In this document: piece after piece, positions 1-7,575 of the stretch
Layout: every line of letters begins with the position of its first letter
Position numbering within the stretch: the stretch's first letter is position 1
IMG/VR virus record: IMGVR_UViG_3300042891_000430
Location: 1-56,670 of that record
Length of the DNA stretch: 56,670 nt
Source: a virus
Direction: 5' to 3' (one strand)
Position numbers and translations under genes: made by a program
Notes under the pieces: generated by a model
The model's database searches: none
What the model saw: the letters and a program-made list of their open reading frames with translations, nothing else
What the model was told of the DNA's origin: nothing

Positions 1-2
1 AC

Positions 3-1037
3 AGCGGCATCTCCATCGAGCTTCAATCGTCGCCCGGTCTTGGCAAGTCCGAGTGGGTTGAGCAAATGCGCGCTATCATGTCCCAACGCGACGGCTTCGA
101 ATGGGGCCTTGCTACCTGCTTCCTCGCCACCATGACGCCAACTGACCTAATGGGTTACATGGTGCCACGTGATCGCGAGTTCGGCGGCAAGCAAGTCTCC
201 GTCTCTGCCTTTACTCTCCCCCCGTGGATGCAGGACCGTAATGGTGTGCCAGTCACCGAGTTCAAGCGTGGCTTCCTATTCCTTGACGAGTTCGGTCAGG
301 GTGAGCCTGAGACTAAGCGCGCCTCTGCCGAGCTGCTGCTCAATCGCCGCCTTGGTCCGTGGCAACTGCCCGATGGCTGGTCCATCATCGCAGCATCTAA
401 CCGTAGCCAAGATCGCTCTGGCGTCACCAAGTCCTTCGACTTCGTTATCAATCGCCGCCTGCAGATCGAGGTTACTCCAGATGTTACCTCGTGGGAGGTA
501 TGGGCCAACAAGAACAATATCGAGCCTCTGTTCGTAGCGTTCGCTGTGTCCAACCCACACATCGTTTTCGAGGGCAAGGTTCCCGACAAGCAAGGTCCGT
601 GGTGCACGCCACGCTCGCTCGTAATGTTGTCTCGCTTGATCCGTGCCACCTACCCCAACGGCCAGATCCCGACCGACCCCGTTGTCATCGAGCTTGCGTC
701 CGGCATGATCGGCGAGGCTGCAGCGCAGCAACTCATCGCCTTCGTCAAGCTAGGTCACGAGCTCCCCAAGTTCAGCGACATCATTGCTGACCCTGCTAAT
801 GCTCCGCTGCCCAAGGCACCAGACGCGCGTATGCTCTCGATCTACGAGCTCTCATCCCGTGTCGATGCCAAGACAGCCAAGCCAGTCCTGCAGTACGTCG
901 ACCGCTTCCCCAAAGAGTTCGCTGCTACGTTCGCCAAGTCTACGTGCCAGCGTATCCCCGAGCTCATCATGACCGATGCGTTCTCTAACTGGGCAACCAA
1001 GAACGCGACCATCGTGTCCATGATGCACGCAGCTTAA
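3..1037 (+). CDS. MoxR-type AAA+ ATPase (5' truncated by window edge)
   Basis: The reading frame is open from the first bases, so the start lies outside the window. A Walker A motif (PGLGKS) is encoded at about 33-50, a Walker B motif (FLDEFG) at about 280-297, and a sensor-1 stretch (IIAASNR) followed by an NRR arginine pair near 450. This is the arrangement of MoxR-type AAA+ ATPases, which remodel or activate partner proteins and often pair with VWA-domain proteins. The VWA/metallopeptidase-like protein encoded at 1892-3160 is the obvious partner. Probably only a few tens of N-terminal residues are missing. The family call is firm; the substrate and the role in infection are unknown. Confidence 0.88.
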   Translation, partial: SGISIELQSSPGLGKSEWVEQMRAIMSQRDGFEWGLATCFLATMTPTDLMGYMVPRDREFGGKQVSVSAFTLPPWMQDRNGVPVTEFKRGFLFLDEFGQGEPETKRASAELLLNRRLGPWQLPDGWSIIAASNRSQDRSGVTKSFDFVINRRLQIEVTPDVTSWEVWANKNNIEPLFVAFAVSNPHIVFEGKVPDKQGPWCTPRSLVMLSRLIRATYPNGQIPTDPVVIELASGMIGEAAAQQLIAFVKLGHELPKFSDIIADPANAPLPKAPDARMLSIYELSSRVDAKTAKPVLQYVDRFPKEFAATFAKSTCQRIPELIMTDAFSNWATKNATIVSMMHAA

Positions 1038-1111
1038 TCGCGGGCCGACGCTAACGACCCCACTCGCGATTAGGATAGGCCCACCCCTGATCCCCCCTCA
1101 TGGGGTGGGCC
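1035..1111. other. two intercistronic stem-loops
   Basis: An 8-bp perfect inverted repeat (1035-1042 with 1065-1072) overlaps the stop codon of the ATPase gene. It is followed by a 10-bp GC-rich inverted repeat (1078-1087 with 1102-1111, 14-base loop). No T-run follows, so this is not a standard intrinsic terminator. It may be an mRNA-processing, mRNA-stabilising or attenuating structure. Function is inferred only. Confidence 0.5.
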
Positions 1112-1144
1112 GCCCCATAACACCATTACAATTAGGAGTAACCG

Positions 1145-1567
1145 ATGCTTCCAGAGACTTATATGAAGCTGTCCGACGATCTCCGTGCGCTGACGTTAGA
1201 GATCATGGGCTGCACCATTCACGAGGAACGTAGTTCGGACTACATGACCAACTCAGGTATGTCTAAGTTCGCGAAGCAGATCGCTAGAGAATTGAAGCGA
1301 CCGTACATTCCATACATTCGCCTTACAGAATATGCCAGACTGGAAATTCCAAATAAGAAATACCTTGACGTACTGCACGCGCCACTTCGATTGGTTGCTG
1401 TGAAGCGCGAGTTCGCTACCTTTGATATGCCAGTACGATACGAGGCACTAAAGGCGTACACCACATATAACTTTAGGGGTGAAGGTCTAACGATATTTCA
1501 TACTTGGCTGCAGCGCACACAGGCAGATCCCGATATGCGCAAAGCGCTCAAGTTACCACCGAAGTAA
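1145..1567 (+). CDS. hypothetical protein, 140 aa
   Basis: The ATG is preceded by TTAGGAGTAACCG, the leader type used by many genes of this phage, which fixes the start. The product is soluble and basic, with no membrane segment and no motif I recognise. It lies between the ATPase gene and the VWA/metallopeptidase-like gene on the same strand and is probably co-transcribed with them. A role linked to that pair is only a positional inference. Confidence 0.8.
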   Translation: MLPETYMKLSDDLRALTLEIMGCTIHEERSSDYMTNSGMSKFAKQIARELKRPYIPYIRLTEYARLEIPNKKYLDVLHAPLRLVAVKREFATFDMPVRYEALKAYTTYNFRGEGLTIFHTWLQRTQADPDMRKALKLPPK

Positions 1568-1568
1568 C

Positions 1569-1886
1569 ATGGGGAAGGACTACTGGGGACCGCCCACCTA
1601 TGTGAAAGGGCAACGCATCTACAACATCAACAATCTGGCAGACATTGCCGAGCTATCTGGAGACACTATGCAAAAGACAGTAACCATCCAACTGAAGGTC
1701 CGCTTCAAGGATAAGGATCGCTTCAACATCGTACGCCGTGCCGCTGCTCAGTCCGCACGAGGCTTGCTCGCTGCCGCTCAACTCATCTCCGACGAGCACA
1801 AGCCGATGATCGCGGTCACTGCGTTCGACCCATTTGACGGCAACGAAGGTATTGATATCTTCGAACACACCACCGACGAGGAGTAA
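1569..1886 (+). CDS. hypothetical protein, 105 aa
   Basis: The frame opens one base after the previous stop. A second start at 1671 has a GGAG five bases upstream and precedes the most protein-like part (TVTIQLKVRFKDKD onward), so the real product may be only 71 aa. No family is recognised. The gene sits immediately before the VWA/metallopeptidase-like gene and should be co-translated with it. Confidence 0.65.
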   Translation: MGKDYWGPPTYVKGQRIYNINNLADIAELSGDTMQKTVTIQLKVRFKDKDRFNIVRRAAAQSARGLLAAAQLISDEHKPMIAVTAFDPFDGNEGIDIFEHTTDEE

Positions 1887-1891
1887 CCACT

Positions 1892-3160
1892 ATGACTGCA
1901 CGCACAGTTAACTCTATTCCGACTTGCGAGATCACATCTTCTCAGCTCCGTCTATGGACAGAGACACGCGCAGCTTTCCTTTGGAATTGCCCCGCCTTCT
2001 CTCATGTTCTCTACACTATGATGAACCCGTTAGGTTCAGAGTACATCGCCACGTTCACCAAAGACGTGCCGTATGCTGCGACTGACGGCGTCAATGTCCT
2101 CATCAACCCCGATACATTCTTCAAGCTCCCTCTCTCCGAGCGTATCTTCATCCTCGCTCACGAGGTTATGCACGGCATCTGGGATCACTGTGGTCAGGGT
2201 AAGCGTCTCGCCAAGTTAGGCGAGGTGCGTTACTCCGATGGTACCAAGCTCCCATACGAGCATAAGACTATGAACAAGGCGACTGACTACATTATCAATG
2301 ACGCGCTCATCGAGGCTGACGTCGGCTCGTTTCCGACAATGGGCTTACATGATCGCACCATTGCAACAGGTAACGACAGCGCCATGGATGCGTACCGCAA
2401 AGTATATGAGAACGACGATGGCGGTAGCGGCGGTAATGATGGCGGCGGTTTCGACGAGCATCTCGAACCCGGTGATGGCAAAGGTAACTCCGAGCGTAAC
2501 GAGATCGAGTGGAAGCAGGCTGTAGCTGCTGGACTTGCTGCTGCTAAAGCTCAGGGCAAGTTACCGTCCAACATCGAGCGTATGTTCGGCGACATCCTCG
2601 ATCCTCAGGTTCCGTGGACAGACAAGATCGATGCGTTCTTCGCTCGCAAGGTTGGCTCAGGCAGCTATGACTGGCGGCGTCCTGATCGTCGTCTTATCTC
2701 TCGCGAAGATCCTATCTATGCACCCGGTCGCTCAGGCCACGCTGCGGGTACTATCGTAGTAGCTATCGATACGTCCGGCTCTATCGCTGCAGATCCCGGC
2801 ATCATCGACCGCTTCTTCGCCGAGCTCTCTGGTATCGTCGAGGATCTCAAGCCTCGTCGCCTTCTCGCAGTGTGGTGCGATGCTAAGGTTCATCGCATCG
2901 ACGAGGTCGAGGACGCTAGCGATCTTCGTGCGCTACGTGCCAAACCAGTTCCCGGTTGGGGTGGTACGTCCTTCGTTCCTGTGTTCGACTGGGTTGCAGA
3001 GCATGACCTGTCTCCAGACGCTCTGGTCTATCTGACAGATGGCGACGGCTCGTTCCCCGACACACAACCAAGCTATCCAGTCCTCTGGGGTGACATCTCC
3101 AACGAGGCCAAAAAGTATCCATGGGGCGACGTAGTCGAGTGCCCCATCAAGGCATCCTGA
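1892..3160 (+). CDS. VWA-like protein with putative metallopeptidase domain
   Basis: This 422-residue protein has an HEVMH zinc-binding motif at residues 90-94 and, after a Gly/Asp-rich linker (about 170-200), a VWA-like domain with a MIDAS-type DTSGS at 293-297 and a later TDGDG stretch. This order matches bacterial proteins with an N-terminal metallopeptidase-like domain and a C-terminal VWA-like domain, commonly encoded beside MoxR ATPases. The start has GAGGAGTAACCACT upstream. It probably acts with the upstream AAA+ ATPase as a chaperone or protease-like pair. Its target is unknown. The zinc motif looks intact, so peptidase activity is possible but unproven. Confidence 0.85.
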   Translation: MTARTVNSIPTCEITSSQLRLWTETRAAFLWNCPAFSHVLYTMMNPLGSEYIATFTKDVPYAATDGVNVLINPDTFFKLPLSERIFILAHEVMHGIWDHCGQGKRLAKLGEVRYSDGTKLPYEHKTMNKATDYIINDALIEADVGSFPTMGLHDRTIATGNDSAMDAYRKVYENDDGGSGGNDGGGFDEHLEPGDGKGNSERNEIEWKQAVAAGLAAAKAQGKLPSNIERMFGDILDPQVPWTDKIDAFFARKVGSGSYDWRRPDRRLISREDPIYAPGRSGHAAGTIVVAIDTSGSIAADPGIIDRFFAELSGIVEDLKPRRLLAVWCDAKVHRIDEVEDASDLRALRAKPVPGWGGTSFVPVFDWVAEHDLSPDALVYLTDGDGSFPDTQPSYPVLWGDISNEAKKYPWGDVVECPIKAS

Positions 3161-3357
3161 CGGGGGGTAGTCTCCTACCCACGACCGCTAGTGGGGTCGG
3201 GTGAGCGTGACAGCGTGCGGTTTTCCTTCTTTTTCACCGCACGGTCTGAAGGCGCGACAAGGCAGGGTTCGGTGCCCCCGTACAGGTAAGCCGAAACATA
3301 CCACCGTGAAACCTTGCAATCCCCACACTTCTCTTTCGTAACTATTAGGAGTAACCG
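3161..3357. other. 197-base intercistronic region with stem-loops
   Basis: The region holds a 6-bp hairpin (3165-3170 with 3175-3180) directly after the stop codon and an 8-bp GC-rich stem (3214-3221 with 3236-3243) with a 14-base pyrimidine loop. The T-rich stretch lies in the loop rather than after the stem, so this is not a classical terminator. No convincing promoter was seen. The region ends in the ATTAGGAGTAACCG leader of the next gene. Confidence 0.45.
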
Positions 3358-4053
3358 ATGTCTGCTTTTAGCCCACCAGTCTTCCATGTGCTCTGCAACG
3401 CATTAGAAACTCTCAATAGGCGTATGTACTCATTGTATGAGTGCAACATCAACGCTTACGAGGTCTTTGACTATTTTGTCCCAAAGGAAGATCAGGACGC
3501 ACTGCACCGCGCACAACAACTAGGCGCACGATCCGCAACTTACAATGAAGTGACTTCCTTCAAATACGACAACGCAGTCTTTCAAGTCGACCTGCGCGGC
3601 GTGCAGAAGCTAGTCCCCAACTATCTCGCAGGATCATCCCGCACACTGACGCCAGACCTGCCGTTCTTCACACGCATATCGGAGTACATCGACAAGATCA
3701 CACCGATAGCTGACGAGTTCGCAAATGTCCGCGCAGTTCTTAGCCTACTCGACAAACATTGTAAGAACCCTAAACAGGTTAGGTTCTTCATGCCGGGTAT
3801 CACGACCCTATTCATGACCGCCGATATGAAGGATCACGCTAGGGTACTTACGCCTACACCTAAGTTACGTAGTCAGCCGACAATACCAATGGGTACTCGG
3901 CAGGCCATTATCGATGCTAACGCAACCATCGCCAAGGCTACACTACTTCCGACCAAGGACAACTCTCCGTCGGCTCGTAGGTATAGTGTTAGATTTGGCA
4001 CCAACTACGTCACCGAATGGGGCGACACAATCCGTCGTCTGGAGTGCTCATAA
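3358..4053 (+). CDS. hypothetical protein, 231 aa
   Basis: The ATG follows ATTAGGAGTAACCG. The protein is soluble, without membrane segments, cysteine clusters or nucleotide-binding motifs that I can recognise. It lies between the VWA/metallopeptidase-like gene and DNA polymerase and is flanked by stem-loops on both sides. It may be expressed as its own mRNA unit. No function is proposed. Confidence 0.8.
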   Translation: MSAFSPPVFHVLCNALETLNRRMYSLYECNINAYEVFDYFVPKEDQDALHRAQQLGARSATYNEVTSFKYDNAVFQVDLRGVQKLVPNYLAGSSRTLTPDLPFFTRISEYIDKITPIADEFANVRAVLSLLDKHCKNPKQVRFFMPGITTLFMTADMKDHARVLTPTPKLRSQPTIPMGTRQAIIDANATIAKATLLPTKDNSPSARRYSVRFGTNYVTEWGDTIRRLECS

Positions 4054-4127
4054 AAAAGGGCGGCGAGGGTAACCACCAACCTCGCCGCCCACTAACTCCC
4101 ACCCAAGGAGAGCCACCGCCGTGGCTC
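4052..4127. terminator. 11-bp stem-loop with A-tract, plus second hairpin
   Basis: An 11-bp perfect GC-rich stem (4058-4068 with 4080-4090, 11-base loop) is preceded by TAAAAAA and not followed by T. Read on the minus strand it is therefore a good intrinsic terminator, while on the plus strand it is only a hairpin. A second 7-bp stem with a 4-base loop lies at 4110-4127. Together they separate the 231-aa gene from DNA polymerase and could stop antisense read-through from the leftward late operon. Confidence 0.6.
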
Positions 4128-4186
4128 CCGATTAAATAGATCTTGTGCCCCCAACTGTCAACACCGCTACTACTAGAGTAACCAAC

Positions 4187-6061
4187 ATGCAGACAATTTA
4201 TTTAGACTTCGAGACGTACTACTCGAATGAATACTCGCTGCGGAAGATGACGCCAGTGGAGTACATCTTAGATCCACGCTACGAAACTATTGGTGCTGCC
4301 ATAGCTATTGATGATGGCGAACCTTTCTGGTTGGGCGAGGCAGAGTTCAGGCAGTGGGTACTCGATAACTATCAAGAGTTACTTAACTCGAAGATCGTCA
4401 GCCACAATGCGCTATTCGATATGTGCATCTTGGAATGGCGATATTCTCTCGTGCCGAAGCTCATGATTGATACGCTCGGCATGGCGAGGGCCAAGTGTGC
4501 CTATAACACCAACTCACTATCTCTTTCTTCACTAGCCACCCACTTTGGTATCGGCGTCAAAGGTGATGCGATCATGAAGGTCGCTGGCATGAACGCTGTG
4601 GCGATGAAGCAGGCTGGTGTCTACCAAGCTCTCGCCGACTATGCGCTTAACGATGTTGATTTGTGCCGTGAGATTTATCGTCGCCTGCAACCATACCCAG
4701 TGACAGAACTTGTCATCCAAGACATGGTTCTGCGCTGCGCTGTGCAGCCATCCTTTACTCTCAATAGTAACTTGCTCGCTGAACATCTTCACGAAGTCAG
4801 GATGAGTAAGGAGGCTCTGCTCTTCAAAGCTGGCCTAACATCACGAGACGATCTGATGAGCAACGAGAAGTTTGCTCAAGCTCTGCGTAACTTCGGCGTC
4901 GAGCCTCCCATGAAGACATCACTTACAACTGGCAAGGCTACGTATGCTTTCTCGAAGACAGACCCAGCGTTCTTAGAATTAGAAGAACACGATAACCCAG
5001 ACGTGCAGGCTCTTGTCTCTGCCCGCCTTGGGCTCAAATCTACATTAGAAGAGAGCCGCACAGAGAAATTCCTGCGCATCGCTAACCTGCAATGGCCGGA
5101 TGGAAAGTGCGCTATCATGCCTATCCCGCTGCGCTATTCTGGTGCCCACACCCACCGTCTTTCCGGCGATTGGGGCATCAACATGCAGAACCTCCCACGT
5201 GGCGGCAAGTTACGTAAGGCGCTCGTAGCCCCAGAAGGTTTCTCTGTCGTCGCCGCTGACGCGGCACAGATCGAAGCCCGCATGGTTGCTTGGTTCGCTG
5301 GCGAGCAGAAGCTCGTCGATCAATTCGCTGCCGGTGAGGACGTATACTGCTCGTTCGCCTCGGTCGTGTTCGGTCGCACGATCACCAAGGCCGACAAGAA
5401 GGAGCGCTGGATCGGCAAGACCGCAGTGCTCGGTCTGGGTTACGGCATGGGGTGGATGAAATTCCAATCCACCGTCAAAATTCTCTCTAAGAACCAGCTA
5501 GGAGAACAGATTGAGCTCGACGATGCTGAGGCCCAGCGCATCGTCACTGCCTACCGCACGACATACCCCAAGATCCCTGCAACGTGGCATATGCTGAATA
5601 GCCATCTGTCCTTCATGGCTAGTGCGTACGAGGATGAGCACAACTGCATTGGTCCGGTTACTTCGGGCGTAACCATCTATCGCGAGCGTATCGACCTGCC
5701 ATCCGGTCTATCGCTCTACTACCATAAGCTCAGGCAAGAGGACGGTCAGTGGGTCTTTGACTTTGGGCGTACGAAGAACAAGCGCATCTTTGGCGGCAAA
5801 CTACTAGAGAACATCGTCCAAGCTCTAGCACGCATTGTTGTGATGGATGCTGCGCTGCGTCTACGCAAGAAGCTCTCTACGTATGAGATCCAACTGTCTG
5901 GTCAGGTTCACGACGAACTTATCTACATTGTGCCAGACGACATGGTCGCTGTGGTTACTAAGCTAGTACTGGACGAGATGAGTACCGCCCCGAAATGGGC
6001 AGAGGGTTTGCCTCTGTCTGCAGAAGCAGAAGCTGGACCATCGTACGGAGACGCAAAATGA
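4187..6061 (+). CDS. family A DNA polymerase with 3'-5' exonuclease
   Basis: The 624-residue protein replicates phage DNA. The exonuclease domain shows Exo I (DFE, residues 7-9), Exo II (NALFD) and Exo III (YALNDVD). The polymerase domain shows motif A (ADAAQIEAR, near 358), motif B (R..GKT....GLGYG, about 406-420) and motif C (VHDE, about 574-577). There is no 5' nuclease domain, as is usual for phage enzymes of this family. An ATG at 4145 is in frame, but the ATG at 4187 follows GAGTAACCAAC and begins directly at Exo I, so 4187 was chosen. The gene also carries one GTTAC-N7-GTAAC dyad (5656-5674). Confidence 0.96.
   Translation: MQTIYLDFETYYSNEYSLRKMTPVEYILDPRYETIGAAIAIDDGEPFWLGEAEFRQWVLDNYQELLNSKIVSHNALFDMCILEWRYSLVPKLMIDTLGMARAKCAYNTNSLSLSSLATHFGIGVKGDAIMKVAGMNAVAMKQAGVYQALADYALNDVDLCREIYRRLQPYPVTELVIQDMVLRCAVQPSFTLNSNLLAEHLHEVRMSKEALLFKAGLTSRDDLMSNEKFAQALRNFGVEPPMKTSLTTGKATYAFSKTDPAFLELEEHDNPDVQALVSARLGLKSTLEESRTEKFLRIANLQWPDGKCAIMPIPLRYSGAHTHRLSGDWGINMQNLPRGGKLRKALVAPEGFSVVAADAAQIEARMVAWFAGEQKLVDQFAAGEDVYCSFASVVFGRTITKADKKERWIGKTAVLGLGYGMGWMKFQSTVKILSKNQLGEQIELDDAEAQRIVTAYRTTYPKIPATWHMLNSHLSFMASAYEDEHNCIGPVTSGVTIYRERIDLPSGLSLYYHKLRQEDGQWVFDFGRTKNKRIFGGKLLENIVQALARIVVMDAALRLRKKLSTYEIQLSGQVHDELIYIVPDDMVAVVTKLVLDEMSTAPKWAEGLPLSAEAEAGPSYGDAK
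5656..5674. repeat. GGTTAC-N7-GTAACC dyad
   Basis: Perfect 6-bp arms inside the DNA polymerase gene; one copy of the dispersed dyad. Confidence 0.75.
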
Positions 6062-6159
6062 GCCAAGCACCCCAAACTTGTTACTTTACATGGCGGTAAA
6101 ATAGGACTATCTTTTTGGTGTTCGAGGACTGATCCTTGGGCGTTTCCTCCCTTGACTTG

Positions 6160-6189
6160 GCGGGGGCTAAAACCCCCCGCTCCTTTTTT
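6160..6189 (+). terminator. intrinsic terminator after DNA polymerase
   Basis: A 7-bp GC stem (6160-6166 with 6174-6180, loop CTAAAAC) is followed by TCCTTTTTTC. This is a classical Rho-independent terminator on the plus strand and should end or attenuate the upstream mRNA. Confidence 0.85.
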
Positions 6190-6199
6190 CGGTGCGGCT

Positions 6200-6373
6200 A
6201 TGGATTGGATGGCTACTATAATTGTAATTTCGATCTGCATCGCTATCGGCATGATGATCGAAAGGCTACGCTGGCAGATCAGAGCGTACAAAGAAACTCT
6301 GCGTGCCGAAGAAGAGGTACGGTATCTATACGCTGAAGATATCGAGGGTCGTCGCAATGAACCCAACCACTGA
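6200..6373 (+). CDS. small membrane protein, 57 aa
   Basis: Starting at the ATG at 6200, the protein has one N-terminal transmembrane segment (about residues 4-19, Ile/Met-rich) followed by a charged helical tail of about 35 residues. The longer frame from 6152 would run through the terminator stem, so it was not used. No strong Shine-Dalgarno sequence is present, which lowers confidence. Its end overlaps the next gene by 17 bases. Function unknown. Confidence 0.5.
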   Translation: MDWMATIIVISICIAIGMMIERLRWQIRAYKETLRAEEEVRYLYAEDIEGRRNEPNH

Positions 6374-6707
6374 GATCGAGATACTAAAGGGCCGCATTGG
6401 TGATCTAGAAAAGACGCTAAAGCTAGTTGACCCACTAACCGCAACGTACAAACTACCGCCCGCTCTTCGTAAAATTTTTGGACTACTCGTAGCACTGCCG
6501 TACGTAACCCACGAAATGCTCGAACAGCAGCTTGGCCTTACAGCATCGGCACGGGTAGCCATCCACCGTCTTCGCCGTCGCCTTAAACCGTACGGCATCG
6601 AAATCAAATCGCGTTTCTCTGTTGGCTATTGGATCGAGAAAGAGACGCGGGACAAAATTCAAGGGGTTACTTCTAGTGGTAACTCCAAGACCGAGCTCTC
6701 TGCCTGA
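6357..6707 (+). CDS. winged-helix DNA-binding protein (OmpR/PhoB C-terminal-like)
   Basis: From the ATG at 6357 (GAGGGTCGTCGCA upstream) the product is 116 residues. An N-terminal coiled-coil-like helix (about 1-27) precedes a region patterned like the DNA-binding domain of OmpR/PhoB regulators: a helix pair with a THEMLEQQLG stretch, a recognition-helix-like run ending RLRRRLKPYG, and a terminal hairpin ending VGYWI. No receiver domain is present. It is a candidate phage transcription regulator. An in-frame ATG at 6303 would add 18 unconvincing residues. The family call rests on pattern and is moderate. Confidence 0.65.
   Translation: MNPTTEIEILKGRIGDLEKTLKLVDPLTATYKLPPALRKIFGLLVALPYVTHEMLEQQLGLTASARVAIHRLRRRLKPYGIEIKSRFSVGYWIEKETRDKIQGVTSSGNSKTELSA
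6666..6683. repeat. GTTAC-N8-GTAAC dyad
   Basis: 5-bp arms with an 8-base spacer near the 3' end of the winged-helix gene. Confidence 0.55.
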
Positions 6708-6719
6708 CAGTGCGAGAGA

Positions 6720-6739
6720 CGACAGCAATGGTGCTGTCG
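6720..6739. other. stem-loop downstream of winged-helix gene
   Basis: 7-bp perfect stem (6720-6726 with 6733-6739) with a 6-base loop in the 127-base gap after the winged-helix gene. No T-run follows. Confidence 0.45.
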
Positions 6740-6799
6740 CTGGTTCATAGCTACATAGTGGCTCTGCTCCAACCCTACTGTCTCTCTGTTCAACTTGCT

Positions 6800-6823
6800 C
6801 CCGGCGAAAGCCGGGGGCCTTTT
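6800..6823 (+). terminator. GAAA-loop hairpin terminator
   Basis: CCCGGC-GAAA-GCCGGG (6800-6815) is followed by GGCCTTTT. A GC stem with a GNRA loop and a short T-run resembles common phage intrinsic terminators. The T-run is short, so termination may be partial. Confidence 0.6.
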
Positions 6824-6834
6824 GGAAAACCATC

Positions 6835-6924
6835 ATGAGCGAGTACTTCATCCACGTCTTCATCTTTATGGTAGGTGTAGCCGCAGGATCATTGTTCGCT
6901 TGTTTTTATGAGCGTTCAAAATGA
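6835..6924 (+). CDS. 29-residue transmembrane microprotein
   Basis: The short frame encodes a protein that is almost entirely one hydrophobic segment (FIFMVGVAAGSLFACF) with a short charged tail. Its TGA overlaps the ATG of the deaminase gene (ATGA), which suggests translational coupling and supports it as a real gene. No clear Shine-Dalgarno sequence was seen. Function unknown. Confidence 0.5.
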   Translation: MSEYFIHVFIFMVGVAAGSLFACFYERSK

Positions 6925-7385
6925 TGCTGGACATACCCGATGTCACAAAGAAATGGGATCACAGGTATCTTCAACTCGCTGCTATCGTTGCTACGTGGTC
7001 AAAAGATCCGTCCACGAAAGTCGGTGCAGTTATCGTACGACCCAACCGCACCGTTGTGTCGCTTGGTTATAACGGGTTTCCGCGATCCGTTAGAGATGAC
7101 GGGGCGCTTTATAACGACCGTCCGACCAAGCTATTGCGGACGGTACATGCAGAAGCGAACGCGATCCTAACGGCAGGTCAATCTGTCAAAGGCTGCACGA
7201 TTTACGTATCACCATTACACCCTTGCGCTACGTGTGCTGGGATCATCATCCAGTCTGGTATCTCACGTGTTGTAGCTTACATGCCAAGTAAACCACTGGC
7301 TTGGGAGCAGAGTTTTGCTGCAGCGCAAGAGATGTTCGACGAAGCCCGCGTTGTGGTTAACGTGACTACGGAAGTAACCGACTGA
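6921..7385 (+). CDS. deoxycytidylate (dCMP) deaminase
   Basis: The 154-residue protein carries the zinc-dependent deaminase signature: HAE (His76, Glu78) and PCATC (Cys102, Cys105). The N-terminal part (DPSTKVGAVIV, then GYNGFP) is typical of dCMP deaminases. The enzyme would convert dCMP to dUMP and feed dTTP synthesis for phage replication. No thymidylate synthase is visible here, so the host enzyme presumably completes the pathway. The start could be either of two adjacent ATGs (6921 or 6924); the ATGA overlap favours 6921. Confidence 0.93.
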   Translation: MMLDIPDVTKKWDHRYLQLAAIVATWSKDPSTKVGAVIVRPNRTVVSLGYNGFPRSVRDDGALYNDRPTKLLRTVHAEANAILTAGQSVKGCTIYVSPLHPCATCAGIIIQSGISRVVAYMPSKPLAWEQSFAAAQEMFDEARVVVNVTTEVTD

Positions 7386-7392
7386 GGAAGTA

Positions 7393-7575
7393 ATGACTAC
7401 CACCCAATACACTTTGATCCATATGCCAACCACCAAAAGAGGCAGATGGTTTATTGCCCGCCGCAGTGTCGGAGATACCTACATAACCGTGGCCGAGTGC
7501 CACACCGAATACGCGGCGCGGGAACTGCTGAAAGAACTCACGCAGAAGCCCGATAAACTGGAACGGATCGAATGA
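7393..7575 (+). CDS. hypothetical protein, 60 aa
   Basis: The ATG has GAGGAAGTA directly upstream. The stop overlaps the start of the Cas4-like nuclease gene (ATGA). The small soluble protein has a beta-rich start and a helical end (ARELLKEL). No family recognised. Its place inside a coupled run of DNA-metabolism genes suggests a role there. Confidence 0.75.
   Translation: MTTTQYTLIHMPTTKRGRWFIARRSVGDTYITVAECHTEYAARELLKELTQKPDKLERIE

Noticed and set aside
276-731. Minus-strand ORFs opposite the MoxR ATPase
   Set aside because: Antisense shadows; the plus frame has Walker A, Walker B and sensor motifs.
6217-6222. TATAAT as a -10 promoter element
   Set aside because: No acceptable -35 at 16-18 bases, and the hexamer encodes part of a membrane helix.
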